NCBI GenBank assembly: GCA_000739535.1
Contig: DF820477.1
Span: 1-64,000, forward strand
Direction of reading: 5' to 3'
DNA: 64,000 bases
Source of the DNA: Candidatus Vecturithrix granuli
Lineage (GTDB): Bacteria > Moduliflexota > Moduliflexia > Moduliflexales > Moduliflexaceae
Shown here: positions 24,934 to 33,089 of the stretch, piece by piece
Position numbering within the stretch: position 1 is the stretch's first letter
How the letters are laid out: each line of letters starts with the position of its first letter
The notes under the pieces: generated by a model
Seen by the model: the letters and a program-made list of their open reading frames with translations, nothing else
Database searches by the model: none
What the model was told of the DNA's origin: nothing
Translations under genes and position numbers: made by a program

Positions 24934-25134
24934 GATTTCCCCTCGTATGCCAGAATCTCCCGGTCAAGCGAATCCGTTAACAACAGTAAAAATATCTCGA
25001 AGATTTTTCAATTTTCAGGTTAGACAATAAAATCGTCAAGCATTTTTTATGCAACATCTGAAATCTGATAGCGGTATTTCACGTTTTTCTTATGATGGGA
25101 ATGAAGGCGATTCCGATCCGGAGCAATTTCAGAC

Positions 25135-25170
25135 AAAAACCAGGTTTTTCTCAAAAACCTGGTTTTTTAT
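25135..25170. terminator. terminator after the glycerophosphodiesterase gene
   Basis: A CCAGGTTTTT hairpin with T-runs on both sides, identical over 36 bases to 12025-12060. It lies 12 bp beyond the stop of the minus-strand gene at 25182. Confidence 0.85.
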
Positions 25171-25181
25171 TCTCTTTTTTG

Positions 25182-25937
25182 CTAATTTCCGGAACGGTTT
25201 TTCACAATCCCGGCCAGGACGTCCGGAAAATCCGAAGCGATCCCATCAACGCCATAATCAATCCACCGCTGCATATCTTCAGCGGAATTAATGGTCCAGG
25301 GATGCACCGGATACCCGCGTTGATGCGCTGCCTCAATTATATCCGCCAGGGTATAATCATATTCGGGATGCAGTGCATCTGCGCCTACAGTTTCGGCCAC
25401 GGACCAGGGCTCCACAAGTCCTGCGGCGTATAAAATCCCGGTTGTAATCTCAGGATTATATTCTTTGATTTTTTTCAGGGAAGGATGATAAAAGGCAATG
25501 ACAATGACATTGTCCACCAGATCGTTTTTTTCAATCAGCCGGACAAGTTTTTTCTCGATGTCAGGATAGAGGATCGGACAGTTTTTGATTTCTATGGCAA
25601 AGGTCGCCCGTTCTTTGGCAAAATCAAACACTTCTTGCAGCGTGGGGATGCGTTCGCCGCGATACACCTCAAATTTCTTTGCTGCGTCAAATTGCTTGAG
25701 TTCTTTGACCGTATAATCTTTAATATAGCCGCTGCCATTCGTGGTGCGTTCCAATCTGGGATCGTGCATGACGATTAATTCGCCATCTTTGGACATGTGA
25801 ATATCGAGTTCTAACATATCAGCCCCGAATTCTAAGCCTTTTTGAAACGAAGCCAGCGTGTTTTCAGGAGCATGGCCTGCGGCCCCGCGATGGCCGATGA
25901 CTCTGAACATTTTTTGCTTTACTGACAGGGATTGCAT
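25182..25937 (-). CDS. glycerophosphodiester phosphodiesterase
   Basis: A 251-residue GDPD TIM-barrel enzyme without a signal peptide, so cytosolic (UgpQ-like). Catalytic motifs are RVIGHRGAAGHAPENTLASF at 12-31 (the HR and E-N residues), ADMLELDIHMSKDGELIVMHDPRLERTTNGSG (E-D metal ligands and the second His), ATFAIEIKN near 113, and the C-terminal VHPWTINSAEDM and GVDGIASDFPDV. It hydrolyses glycerophosphodiesters to glycerol-3-phosphate and an alcohol, recycling phospholipid headgroups. A second start at 25910 is possible; neither has a strong ribosome-binding site. Upstream 25938-26107 holds no gene. Confidence 0.93.
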   Translation of the reverse strand: MQSLSVKQKMFRVIGHRGAAGHAPENTLASFQKGLEFGADMLELDIHMSKDGELIVMHDPRLERTTNGSGYIKDYTVKELKQFDAAKKFEVYRGERIPTLQEVFDFAKERATFAIEIKNCPILYPDIEKKLVRLIEKNDLVDNVIVIAFYHPSLKKIKEYNPEITTGILYAAGLVEPWSVAETVGADALHPEYDYTLADIIEAAHQRGYPVHPWTINSAEDMQRWIDYGVDGIASDFPDVLAGIVKNRSGN

Positions 25938-26107
25938 AGATTCTTTTTCAAGAGCGATTCATCACAGACACACGTCATATCAGTTGAAGTCAGCTCTGAA
26001 TTCCTTTTTCTCATAGAGTTTATTATTCAAAACTTCTGCTTACACTTTTCTGTGCCATGTTTGCTTTGTGGGAAATAAGTCAATAAGAAAATACAACAAT
26101 TGGGGAC

Positions 26108-28093
26108 CTAAGACTGAAAAACCGTTCCTTCCCGATAAGTTTGCCACACGGTTTCAAACCAGAACTCTTCCTGCGGAATTGGGCGGCGCGGCTTGAATTC
26201 ACTCTGATACCTTCCGTCAGCGCCTATCACGGTTTCTAACACCTGTTCCCGAAATTTCGGGACTTCCGGGGCATATTTCCAGAGTGTTCCTGTTTGGGTC
26301 AAAATTTCCTGCCCTTGTTCACTAAGCACCAAATACGATCCACGACTGCCGCCCCCGGCTTCCAGATAGGTTTTAATTGCTTGCAGATACGCGGCATGGG
26401 CAATTGCGAGCTGCCGGTTCGCCAGGGCTGTCGAGAGTTCCTCTCGACTGGACAACGATTGCTGCGAAGCGCGTTGTATTTGCTGATACGCGGCTTCCAG
26501 AGCTTCTTTGACCTTATCAAGCTTGCGAATATGAGCAGCAGTATTCGTCATCCGCTCCTGAAATTCCTGGCGAAAATCTGAGATGCTGACATTTTGCGCT
26601 GAATTGCGCAACAGTTCCTCGATCAACGTCAACATATCCTGAACCTTGCGTTCAGCTAGGGGCGTAAAGCTTTCAAACGAAGTATGACGCTCCTGATAAC
26701 AATGGGCGATTTTCTGCGCAGTGCGGAGCGCTCCAACCTGTCCGGAATTCAACGCGCTGCCTCCGGGACGATACACGCCATGCGAACCGCTCACCTCACC
26801 GATTGGAAATAAATGGGCGATATTCGATTCCCACCACAAGTCACCTGACAGGCCGCCGTTGTTATGCTGAGCGCAAACGGCGATTTCCAACGGCTCTGAG
26901 CATAAATCAATACCATGCTGCCTGTAAAGGTCAATCGCCAGCGGATTCATTTTCGCAAGCCGCTCAATCGGCGTCCCAAAGAGCGCTTCGGAGCGTTGGA
27001 GATAAGCGTAAGCTTCTGGTTCTAACTCTTTGAAACAGAACGGCGTCAGGCCATCGCCTCTGAGATTTTCACGAAAATCCATAAACACGCGCCGACCTTT
27101 TTGAACAGTTTCAATATAAACGAGCACGTCTATAAGCGAAGACCCGTAATTCGGAATTTTGCGCGGATCAAAAGGCCACTGATAACCTTTCAGAAAAATC
27201 GCGGTTCCTAATTTCCCCGTTGAAGGAAAGTATTCGTTTAAGAATTCCTGCTCATCCTCGCCGGCCTGGTTTGTACTGATATAGCGCGGAATTACCTGTT
27301 GATAGGTACCGGAAACGTTCCAGCGGAATTTGGTCGAAGCCAGTCCGTATTGCGATTCTGTTAAATTGACCGCTTTCGCTCCGGCCTCTAAGGCCAGACC
27401 AATCGCGCCCAGATGACATGCAGGATACACCGAAGTCTGGTATAATCCGCCTGGCCCGCCAACGCCAAACACCACATTTTCCGCCTGAAAAATGACCAGA
27501 CCGTAATGCTCAGTCGAGAGTTGCGTTTTGTCTATAGCGATTACGCCGAAAATTCTATCGCACTCAACAATCAGAGCGATGACATCATGTAGGTCAAAAA
27601 TCGGAATCTCCCGGCGTTTGACTTCGCACAGAAGGCATTCCACCATCTGTTTTGAGGTCCAGGGACCCACCGAGGTCGCTCGCTGCAAGGGATCGTGATC
27701 GGTTTTGTAGCCCACATACGCGCCTAGATAATTATGTGGAAAAGGCACGCCAATTGAAGCAAGGTGATAAAAGCCTTCAAGCGAGCCGAGCGCTTCAATC
27801 AACGCCAGATCGCCGTGCATTGAACCACCATTGAACAACGCTTTCGCCATTTCGTAGGGTGAATCCGGTTCCGGCCCGGCCACTGCGAGCTTGTAATAGG
27901 TTTGTTTATCAGACCCGGTGTTATAGGACGTTCCACCTTTGAGGTCTTCCGTCACAATCGCCAGATCGCGCTGTCCGTATTGGTGTAAACGGTCGGCGCA
28001 ATTAAGTGATGCAGCCCCTGATCCCACAATCAGTGTTGTCACCGAGATCACAGGCAGCGTTTTTCCATTGATGTGCAAACTGTGTTTTTCCAT
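26108..28093 (-). CDS. FAD-dependent oxidoreductase (fumarate reductase/SDH flavoprotein-like)
   Basis: 661 residues from the ATG at 28093. The dinucleotide fold is TTLIVGSGAASLNCADRLHQYG near residue 18, and the flavoprotein-subunit-like elements GGTSYNTGSDKQTYY, ENVVFGVGGPGGLYQTSVYP and LFPIGEVSGSHGVYRPGGSALNSGQVGALRTA match the FAD-binding ends of the succinate dehydrogenase/fumarate reductase superfamily. A helical C-terminal domain of about 170 residues follows. The substrate is unknown; no iron-sulfur or membrane-anchor subunit lies nearby, which argues for a soluble stand-alone enzyme. Confidence 0.8.
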   Translation of the reverse strand: MEKHSLHINGKTLPVISVTTLIVGSGAASLNCADRLHQYGQRDLAIVTEDLKGGTSYNTGSDKQTYYKLAVAGPEPDSPYEMAKALFNGGSMHGDLALIEALGSLEGFYHLASIGVPFPHNYLGAYVGYKTDHDPLQRATSVGPWTSKQMVECLLCEVKRREIPIFDLHDVIALIVECDRIFGVIAIDKTQLSTEHYGLVIFQAENVVFGVGGPGGLYQTSVYPACHLGAIGLALEAGAKAVNLTESQYGLASTKFRWNVSGTYQQVIPRYISTNQAGEDEQEFLNEYFPSTGKLGTAIFLKGYQWPFDPRKIPNYGSSLIDVLVYIETVQKGRRVFMDFRENLRGDGLTPFCFKELEPEAYAYLQRSEALFGTPIERLAKMNPLAIDLYRQHGIDLCSEPLEIAVCAQHNNGGLSGDLWWESNIAHLFPIGEVSGSHGVYRPGGSALNSGQVGALRTAQKIAHCYQERHTSFESFTPLAERKVQDMLTLIEELLRNSAQNVSISDFRQEFQERMTNTAAHIRKLDKVKEALEAAYQQIQRASQQSLSSREELSTALANRQLAIAHAAYLQAIKTYLEAGGGSRGSYLVLSEQGQEILTQTGTLWKYAPEVPKFREQVLETVIGADGRYQSEFKPRRPIPQEEFWFETVWQTYREGTVFQS

Positions 28094-28118
28094 AGTTATT
28101 TTCCCAATGTAAAGCACA

Positions 28119-28150
28119 AGAAACCGGGTTTTTCAAAAACCCGGTTTCTA
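28119..28150 (-). terminator. hairpin terminator between cytidylyltransferase and flavoprotein genes
   Basis: AGAAACCGGGTTTTT is mirrored by AAAAACCCGGTTTCT around a 1-2 base loop. It lies 14 bp after the stop of the 28165-29094 gene and just before the flavoprotein start, so it probably separates the two transcripts. Confidence 0.65.
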
Positions 28151-28164
28151 CAACGTTTGACTTC

Positions 28165-29094
28165 TTATGAAAGATAGGCTTCAATCTGCTGAATATGGTC
28201 AATAATCGCATGAGGCCCTGCTGAACGAGACCAGCGTATTGGCTCTGCCCAGCGAGATCGCAGCCAAAGGGTCTTACAATTCAGTTCTCGTCCTAATTGA
28301 ATATCCTCCACCTGACTGCTCATAATGATGCTTTTCGCCAGAACCAAATCGAATACCTCCGCCGCCCGGAAAATGATGTCGCGTTTCGGTTGACGCAAGG
28401 GATATATAATTATTTGTGGCGGGAGTTCTATGAAACCGATATTTTTTTCCTCTTTTTCCTCAGTAAAAATAAAGAGTTGAAATCCCTGAGAAATCAAGCG
28501 ATGAAGTGAAGAAATTGCGGATTCGGAAACCTGCGAGCTGCTTGAAGAACTGCTCAAATCTTCAATAAGGTCTGAGGCATTGAGAAAAATCCCGCGGCCA
28601 GGTGGATGAGATGTCGCATCTATAATACGCTGAATAAGCTGCGTGGTGGACATGTCTTCTACTAATCGCGCCAGATGAATACGCCCACCATGGCGTTCCA
28701 CCGTCTCGCGTTCAACGCACTCTTTACCATGTTCCGGTGAGTTCACATGAATGTGCGGTCGAATGATTTCTAATAATCCTATAGGCGTCAGTTCGTCAAA
28801 AATCGTGATATAATCCGTACACGCTAAGGCCGCCAGCATCCCGGCACGGTGCTGCTGCGGGCAGATTGGACGATATTTGCCTTTATAACGTTTGATGCTA
28901 TTGTCGCTGTTCAACCCAACGATCAGCACATCTCCCAGGGATTTCGCTTCCTCCAGCATGATCACGTGGCCGATGTGCAGCAGATCGAAACTGCCGTTCG
29001 TGGTGACAATTGTCTTGCCCTGCTTTTTTAACTCTTTGACGAGCGATGCTAGTTTGTTACACGGCACGATTTTTTCAAATGGGGATATTTTCAT
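28165..29094 (-). CDS. RfaE/HldE-type cytidylyltransferase fused to a degenerate HAD domain
   Basis: A 309-residue fusion. Residues 1-150 are a nucleotidyltransferase of the ADP-heptose-synthase C-terminal type: TTNGSFDLLHIGHVIMLEEA with the HIGH motif, and GLNSDNSIKRYKG. Residues 165-309 look like a GmhB-type HAD phosphatase that has lost catalysis: the expected DxD strand reads GIFLNASDLIEDL, and the late VGD motif reads SSQVEDIQLGREL. A serine run SSSSSS sits in between. The active half would make nucleotide-activated sugar for lipopolysaccharide or a related glycan; the second half is probably structural or regulatory. Confidence 0.78.
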   Translation of the reverse strand: MKISPFEKIVPCNKLASLVKELKKQGKTIVTTNGSFDLLHIGHVIMLEEAKSLGDVLIVGLNSDNSIKRYKGKYRPICPQQHRAGMLAALACTDYITIFDELTPIGLLEIIRPHIHVNSPEHGKECVERETVERHGGRIHLARLVEDMSTTQLIQRIIDATSHPPGRGIFLNASDLIEDLSSSSSSSQVSESAISSLHRLISQGFQLFIFTEEKEEKNIGFIELPPQIIIYPLRQPKRDIIFRAAEVFDLVLAKSIIMSSQVEDIQLGRELNCKTLWLRSRWAEPIRWSRSAGPHAIIDHIQQIEAYLS

Positions 29095-29136
29095 GGAATT
29101 AAATAATTATAATATACTTGTTGCACTTTTCCAGAA

Positions 29137-29217
29137 CCTCCCCCCAACCCTTCTCCAAAGGAGAAAGGAGATTCCCTCCCCTCGGGGAGGGCCAGAGAGA
29201 GGCCAGGGGTGGGGTGA
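29137..29217. repeat. palindromic element, CCCCTCGGGGAGGG core
   Basis: The stretch contains nested hairpins: CTTCTCCAAAGGAGAAAGG and CCCTCCCCTCGGGGAGGG, with outer arms CCTCCCCCCAACCC and AGGGGTGGGGTGAG. It fills most of the 142-bp gap between two minus-strand genes. It is related in style to the outer palindromes at 5875 and 48477. Confidence 0.55.
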
Positions 29218-29236
29218 GTAACGTGAGTTATGTGAT

Positions 29237-29527
29237 TCAGGAGGATTTTGCAGATTGCGGACGGAGTCGGAGGATTTCTCCGCGAACTCCTCCGTCATGC
29301 GATGTAATCATAACAGTATCGCCGGCTTCTTCGTAATTGCCGAAATCCTGCAAGTCAATATCGTTTTCAAGGATATGGTGCCGCGATGCGCATTCCTGCG
29401 AACAGTAGCCATATCCAGTGGGAAATGTCGCGGCAGGAATGGTTTTCGGATTGAGGATGCGTCGTTCCACATAAAACCCTTTTCGTGCATCAAACACTTT
29501 TTTACACTCATAGCATTTGATTTTCAT
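29237..29527 (-). CDS. small protein with two Cys pairs (zinc-binding candidate)
   Basis: 96 residues from the ATG at 29527. Cysteine pairs KCYECKKVF (residues 4-11) and YGYCSQECASRHH (near 42-53) would bind one zinc ion in a ribbon. The C-terminal part has a beta-rich stretch (GDTVMITSHDGGVRGEIL) and no membrane segment. I do not recognise the family. It stands alone between repeat-filled gaps. Confidence 0.55.
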   Translation of the reverse strand: MKIKCYECKKVFDARKGFYVERRILNPKTIPAATFPTGYGYCSQECASRHHILENDIDLQDFGNYEEAGDTVMITSHDGGVRGEILRLRPQSAKSS

Positions 29528-29814
29528 ACAAAACGTCTCTATAATAAAATACACAATAAAACTCAACGCCTCTGATTAAGCATGGTGAGGGTCGAGTTCA
29601 TTGTGTTCTTGATGTCAATGATGAAATAGTAACGAGCGAAAGACTCTTTTCGCTTTACATACCCAATAGTGTCATGTATAAAAACAGGGAAGGACGTGCA
29701 ATATATTTTTACAGCAAAAAACAAAAACTGTCGGAAACCTTTCCAATAAATAGCTTTTTTGTGAAAGCTGCGGAAAGCTACATGAATGAGGAATAAGCAA
29801 GAATTATTTTTCCT

Positions 29815-30117
29815 TGTACCAGGTTTTCGCCGTAGTGGTTTCATAGTAAGTGATGCGTTCCCTGAGCGGAGTCGAAGGGAACGGTGAACGGCTCGTTTCG
29901 ACTTCGCTCAACGAGCGGGCATCACTTCCTATTTAACCACTACCGTTTTCGCCGCAGGCGATAGAGTATTGTAGCAATGAGTAACGCCACCATCCCTTCT
30001 CCTCCCTACCGCGTAGCGGTTGTGTTGTGGATCGCCTACGGTGAATGCAGGATGGAAGTAATGCTTATCTTTATCTACAATACCGTATCGCCTACGGCGA
30101 AAAGATATGGTAAATAG
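29815..30117. repeat. GTATTGTAG-type palindromic element (copy 1, interrupted)
   Basis: The left arm is TTTTCGCCGCAGGCGATAGA followed by GTATTGTAG, and the right arm CTACAATACCGTATCGCC followed by TACGGCGAAAAG; they are inverted. Inside are CCGCGTAGCGG and GGATCGCCTACGG. Copies 2 and 3 are at 31813-32114 and 38974-39120. The GGTAGTGG element has split the left arm. Confidence 0.65.
29831..29944. mobile_element. 114-bp palindromic element, GGTAGTGGTT ends (copy 1)
   Basis: It begins (C)GTAGTGGTT..TAGTAAGTGATG and ends CATCACTT..AACCACTACC. The core has CTGAGCGGAGTCGAAG and its mirror CTTCGACTTCGCTC. The flanks are the identical 8 bases GTTTTCGC (29823-29830 and 29945-29952). The second copy at 55862-56046 also has an 8-bp flanking duplication. 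Confidence 0.72.
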
Positions 30118-30148
30118 TTACCAAATTTTTACTTTATGAGGTGTAATT

Positions 30149-31753
30149 ATGGAATACAAAGATGTTGTGGTTGCAAAAGTCAGTGAGATTCAACCGGGCG
30201 ATATGAAACAGATCGCGGTTGAGGGCGGAGAAATTTTGCTCGTGAACATAGATGGGCAGGTTTCGGCCCTGGGAGCGCATTGTACCCATTACGGTGCGGA
30301 ATTAGCCAAGGGGACCTTAGTCGGCGACACCATTGTGTGCCCCTGGCATCAAGCCTGTTTTTGCGCCAAAAGCGGCGACCTCAAGGAGCCGCCGGCCTTG
30401 AATGCGCTGCCGAGTTATGACGTGACCATTCAGGGAGATGATATTGTGGTCAAACTCCCGGAAAAATTGAAAAAAAGCCGAATTCCTGATATGGCTTCCT
30501 ACAATCCGCAAAACGACATTCGCACCTTCGTGATTGTCGGTGCGGGGGCGGCCGGTAACGCCGCAGCGCAGACCTTACGGGAAGACGGATTTCAAGGACG
30601 GATTATCATGATTTCGCATGAGCCGTATCTGCCTTACGATCGCCCGAATCTGGATAAAGCCTATCTTCAGGGAGAAGCCCCCAAAGAATGGCTACCCTTG
30701 CGATCCGAAAAATTCTATCAAAATCGCGATATTGAATTGATGTTATCAAAAACCGTGATCAAGGTTGATGTGACGACCAAAACGATCACCTTCCAGGATC
30801 AGGAAACCTTGCAATACGATAAAGTGTTACTCGCAACTGGCGGCATTCCCAGACGCTTAGATGTGCCCGGCGCAGATTTGCCCAATGTTGTCACCCTGCG
30901 TAGTTTGGATGATGCGGATGCGTTGATCCACGATTGCGAACATGCTTCGCGCATCGTCGTGATTGGCGCAAGTTTCATCGGCCTGGAATCGGCCTTCAGT
31001 CTTAAAAAACGCGGACTTGATGTGACTGTTGCTGCCCCTGAAAAAGTCCCCTTTGCTTCGATTTTCGGAGAAGAAATTGGAACGATGATTCAACAGTCTT
31101 ATGTTGAACAGGGGATTCAATTTCAACTTGGAAAGGAAATTTTCGCTTTTGAAGGGCAAAACTATGCCCGGGCAATTGTGTTCAGGGATGGCGATCAGAT
31201 TGAAGCGGATTTGTTTTTGTTAGGCGTCGGCGTCATCCCAAATACCGGTTATTTGCAAGGAATTGACGTACAGCCAGACGGCAGCATCCAGGTTGATGAA
31301 TATTTTCAGGCCGCAGCCGATGTGTATGCCGCCGGCGATATTGCCCGTTTCCCTGATTGGCGTTCCTTCGACAAGGCTCAGGACAAGTCCCGTGACGGTA
31401 TTCGTATTGAACACTGGCGCACGGCCGAACAGCAAGGACGCGACGCTGCACATAATATGGCAGGCAAACAGGTCGCAAATCAGAGCGTGCCCTTCTTCTG
31501 GTCGAAACAGACCGATTTTAATATTCGCTATGTGGGGTACGCCAAAGATTGGGAAGAAGTTATTCTTGACGGCGATCTGGCATCCAAAAAGTTTCTGGCC
31601 TTCTACATCAAACACGGCAAAGTCTATGCCGTCGCCGGGGCCAAACGGGATCAGGAAATGGCCGCTATTCACGAACTAATGCGATTGAACAAGATGCCAA
31701 CTCCTGACGAACTGCGCGGAAAACCGCTCAATATTCTGGATCTCGTAAAATAG
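30149..31753 (+). CDS. Rieske-domain FAD/NAD(P)H oxidoreductase (AIFM3-like)
   Basis: A 534-residue fusion. Residues 1-105 are a Rieske [2Fe-2S] domain with C45-T-H47 and C64-P-W-H67. Residues 125-534 are a pyridine-nucleotide-disulfide-type reductase: FAD fold IVGAGAAGNAAAQTLRE, NAD fold IVVIGASFIGLESAFSL, and VYAAGDIARFPD. Between ARFPDWR and IRIEHWR lies SFDKAQDKSRDG (about residues 406-417), which homologues lack and which matches the repeat core TTCGACAAGGCTCAGGACAA. It looks like an in-frame repeat insertion. The enzyme would move electrons from NAD(P)H to the cluster or a partner; the acceptor is unknown. Cytosolic. Confidence 0.85.
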   Translation: MEYKDVVVAKVSEIQPGDMKQIAVEGGEILLVNIDGQVSALGAHCTHYGAELAKGTLVGDTIVCPWHQACFCAKSGDLKEPPALNALPSYDVTIQGDDIVVKLPEKLKKSRIPDMASYNPQNDIRTFVIVGAGAAGNAAAQTLREDGFQGRIIMISHEPYLPYDRPNLDKAYLQGEAPKEWLPLRSEKFYQNRDIELMLSKTVIKVDVTTKTITFQDQETLQYDKVLLATGGIPRRLDVPGADLPNVVTLRSLDDADALIHDCEHASRIVVIGASFIGLESAFSLKKRGLDVTVAAPEKVPFASIFGEEIGTMIQQSYVEQGIQFQLGKEIFAFEGQNYARAIVFRDGDQIEADLFLLGVGVIPNTGYLQGIDVQPDGSIQVDEYFQAAADVYAAGDIARFPDWRSFDKAQDKSRDGIRIEHWRTAEQQGRDAAHNMAGKQVANQSVPFFWSKQTDFNIRYVGYAKDWEEVILDGDLASKKFLAFYIKHGKVYAVAGAKRDQEMAAIHELMRLNKMPTPDELRGKPLNILDLVK

Positions 31754-31812
31754 TTCTTGTCAATAATTCTGTGTTTAACTACAGGGAAAAGAGATAAGAA
31801 AAGGATGTCTGA

Positions 31813-32114
31813 TTAGCCCGTAGGGTTTCAAGTATTGTAGAAATGGGCAACGCCGCCCCGTTCCCACTACCGCGTAGCAGTTGCGGACAGTGGATCGCCT
31901 ACGGCGAATGCAGAATGGCAGGGCTGTTAAGTTCTCGCAGGAATAACCTGTGCCCCCCCTTTATTTCCCCCGCAAGCGGGGGGAAACGGAATGACTTCCC
32001 CCGCTTGCGTGAGACTAAGGGGGTAGAACTTAACAGCCCTGGAATGCAGAACGGGGGATTGCTCATCATTTCTACAATACTGTATCACCTATGGCGAAAA
32101 AGCCTGGTAAATAG
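31813..32114. repeat. GTATTGTAG-type palindromic element (copy 2, interrupted)
   Basis: The left end TTAGCCCGTAGGGTTTCAAG leads into TATTGTAGAAATG; the right end has TTTCTACAATACTGTATC and GGCGAAAAAGCCTGGTAAAT. The inner motifs CCGCGTAGCAG and TGGATCGCCTACGGCGAATG match copy 1. Without the insert it would be about 165 bp. Confidence 0.65.
31919..32041. mobile_element. 123-bp palindromic element, CAGGGCTGTTAAG ends (copy 2)
   Basis: It begins CAGGGCTGTTAAGTTCT and ends AGAACTTAACAGCCCTG, with a core CCCCCGCAAGCGGGGG shared with the elements at 44978 and 59636. The flanks GAATGCAGAATGG (31906-31918) and GAATGCAGAACGG (32042-32054) agree at 12 of 13 bases, while the uninterrupted copy 1 of the host element has this sequence once. 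This is direct evidence for insertion. Confidence 0.75.
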
Positions 32115-32150
32115 CTATACACAAATTATATTTCACAAAGAGGAGAAAGT

Positions 32151-32993
32151 ATGAACGGAATACCTATTCTGCATGTCGAAGGCGATTGCATTGCCCGAGC
32201 CTGGGAGAATTCGCTGATAGCATTATATGAGAAAGGATGTGACATTAAAACTCAATATGACAAACCGGGCGATCCGTCCAGCAAAGATGCTACCATGATC
32301 ATGACGATTCTCGATCCGCTCAAAGAACCGATGATTCATCGGGATTTTCCCGGAGGACCTGAGGATCTGCAAGAATATGTGATGGAAGTCTGCGAGGGGA
32401 TTAAAGATCATTTAGTGCGCGATCCGAACGACCCTGAAGACACGCGCTGGGAATACACTTATCACCAACGTCTGTTTGCATATACTGTGCCGACCTTTCA
32501 GCCTTTTGACCAGATTGAGATGCTCTGTCAAAAGTTGGCAGAAACGCCCTACACGCGACGGGCCCAGGCCATCACCTGGAAAGTGTGGGAAGATAACACC
32601 TGTTATGACCCGGCCTGTATGCAAAGCATCTGGGGGCGCATCACGGAAGAAGAGGGGCAGCAGGTGCTCAGTATGAACGTACGCTTTCGCTCGAACGACG
32701 CTTATAAAGCCGCGTTTATGAACATTTTCGCGCTGGTGCAACTCCAAAAACGAATAGCAGGGCGCATCGCTGAATTGTCAGGCAAAGCGGTGAAATTCGG
32801 GCGCTATTGCCATATTGTGGATAGTTATCATCTGTATGGCTCGTATTTCGAGGAATTCGAACGCCGCTTTCTGAACTTGTTAAAAAAACGCAGCTTTGAA
32901 AAACGCACCGTGCGCTACGAAGATTGGCGCGACATGATGGAAGCCGCCCGCCCCGCCATCCTGGAAAAAGCCAAAAACATGGGACGAAAGTAA
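32151..32993 (+). CDS. thymidylate-synthase-fold protein
   Basis: A 280-residue protein with the thymidylate synthase motif order: TPYTRRAQAITWKVW (the Arg pair), CYDPACMQSIWGRI (catalytic Cys position), LSMNVRFRSNDAYKAAFMNI (RSxD and the Asn), and HIVDSYHLYGSY (the His/Tyr that hold the sugar). The usual PCH reads ACM, so the His after the catalytic Cys is replaced. The length is near ThyA. It may methylate or hydroxymethylate a pyrimidine nucleotide, or be a divergent ThyA. GAGGAG precedes the ATG. It has no co-oriented partner nearby, so context gives no clue. Confidence 0.72.
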   Translation: MNGIPILHVEGDCIARAWENSLIALYEKGCDIKTQYDKPGDPSSKDATMIMTILDPLKEPMIHRDFPGGPEDLQEYVMEVCEGIKDHLVRDPNDPEDTRWEYTYHQRLFAYTVPTFQPFDQIEMLCQKLAETPYTRRAQAITWKVWEDNTCYDPACMQSIWGRITEEEGQQVLSMNVRFRSNDAYKAAFMNIFALVQLQKRIAGRIAELSGKAVKFGRYCHIVDSYHLYGSYFEEFERRFLNLLKKRSFEKRTVRYEDWRDMMEAARPAILEKAKNMGRK

Positions 32994-33007
32994 CATATTT
33001 GAGAACA

Positions 33008-33050
33008 TACTTACGCATCAAAAAATTCGGTTTTACGGCGATGCCGTAAG
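33008..33050. other. hairpin after the thymidylate-synthase-like gene
   Basis: ACTTACGCATC is mirrored by GATGCCGTAAGT with an inner ACGGCGATGCCGT hairpin. The ACTTACGCA arm is like the end of the 44978-45091 element. It may terminate the gene ending at 32993 and the convergent broken gene. Confidence 0.4.
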
Positions 33051-33089
33051 TGGGGCGTCATCTGTGTAGATGATGCCCGACATAAGGTT

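Larger units (their letters stand above)
29528..30148. repeat. 621-bp gene-free gap filled with palindromic elements
   Basis: No coding sequence is convincing. The part 29528-29814 shows nothing clear. From 29815 to 30117 runs a GTATTGTAG-type palindrome split near its left end by a GGTAGTGG-type palindrome (29831-29944). The start of the Rieske oxidoreductase follows at 30149. Confidence 0.6.
31754..32150. repeat. 397-bp gene-free gap with nested palindromic elements
   Basis: A half copy of the ACTACAAGGAGAAAAGATAA arm lies at about 31778-31806 (compare 61068). Then comes GTATTGTAG copy 2, itself interrupted by CAGGGCTG copy 2. The last 35 bases carry AGAGGAG before the next gene. No coding sequence is seen. 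Confidence 0.6.

Noticed and set aside
24934-25134. Possible tRNA-like sequence
   Set aside because: No cloverleaf with a T-loop GTTCRANNC and acceptor stem could be built; no tRNA was found anywhere in the window by eye.
29563-29844. A 93-codon minus-strand frame in the gap
   Set aside because: No family pattern, no ribosome-binding site, and it runs into the palindromic elements.
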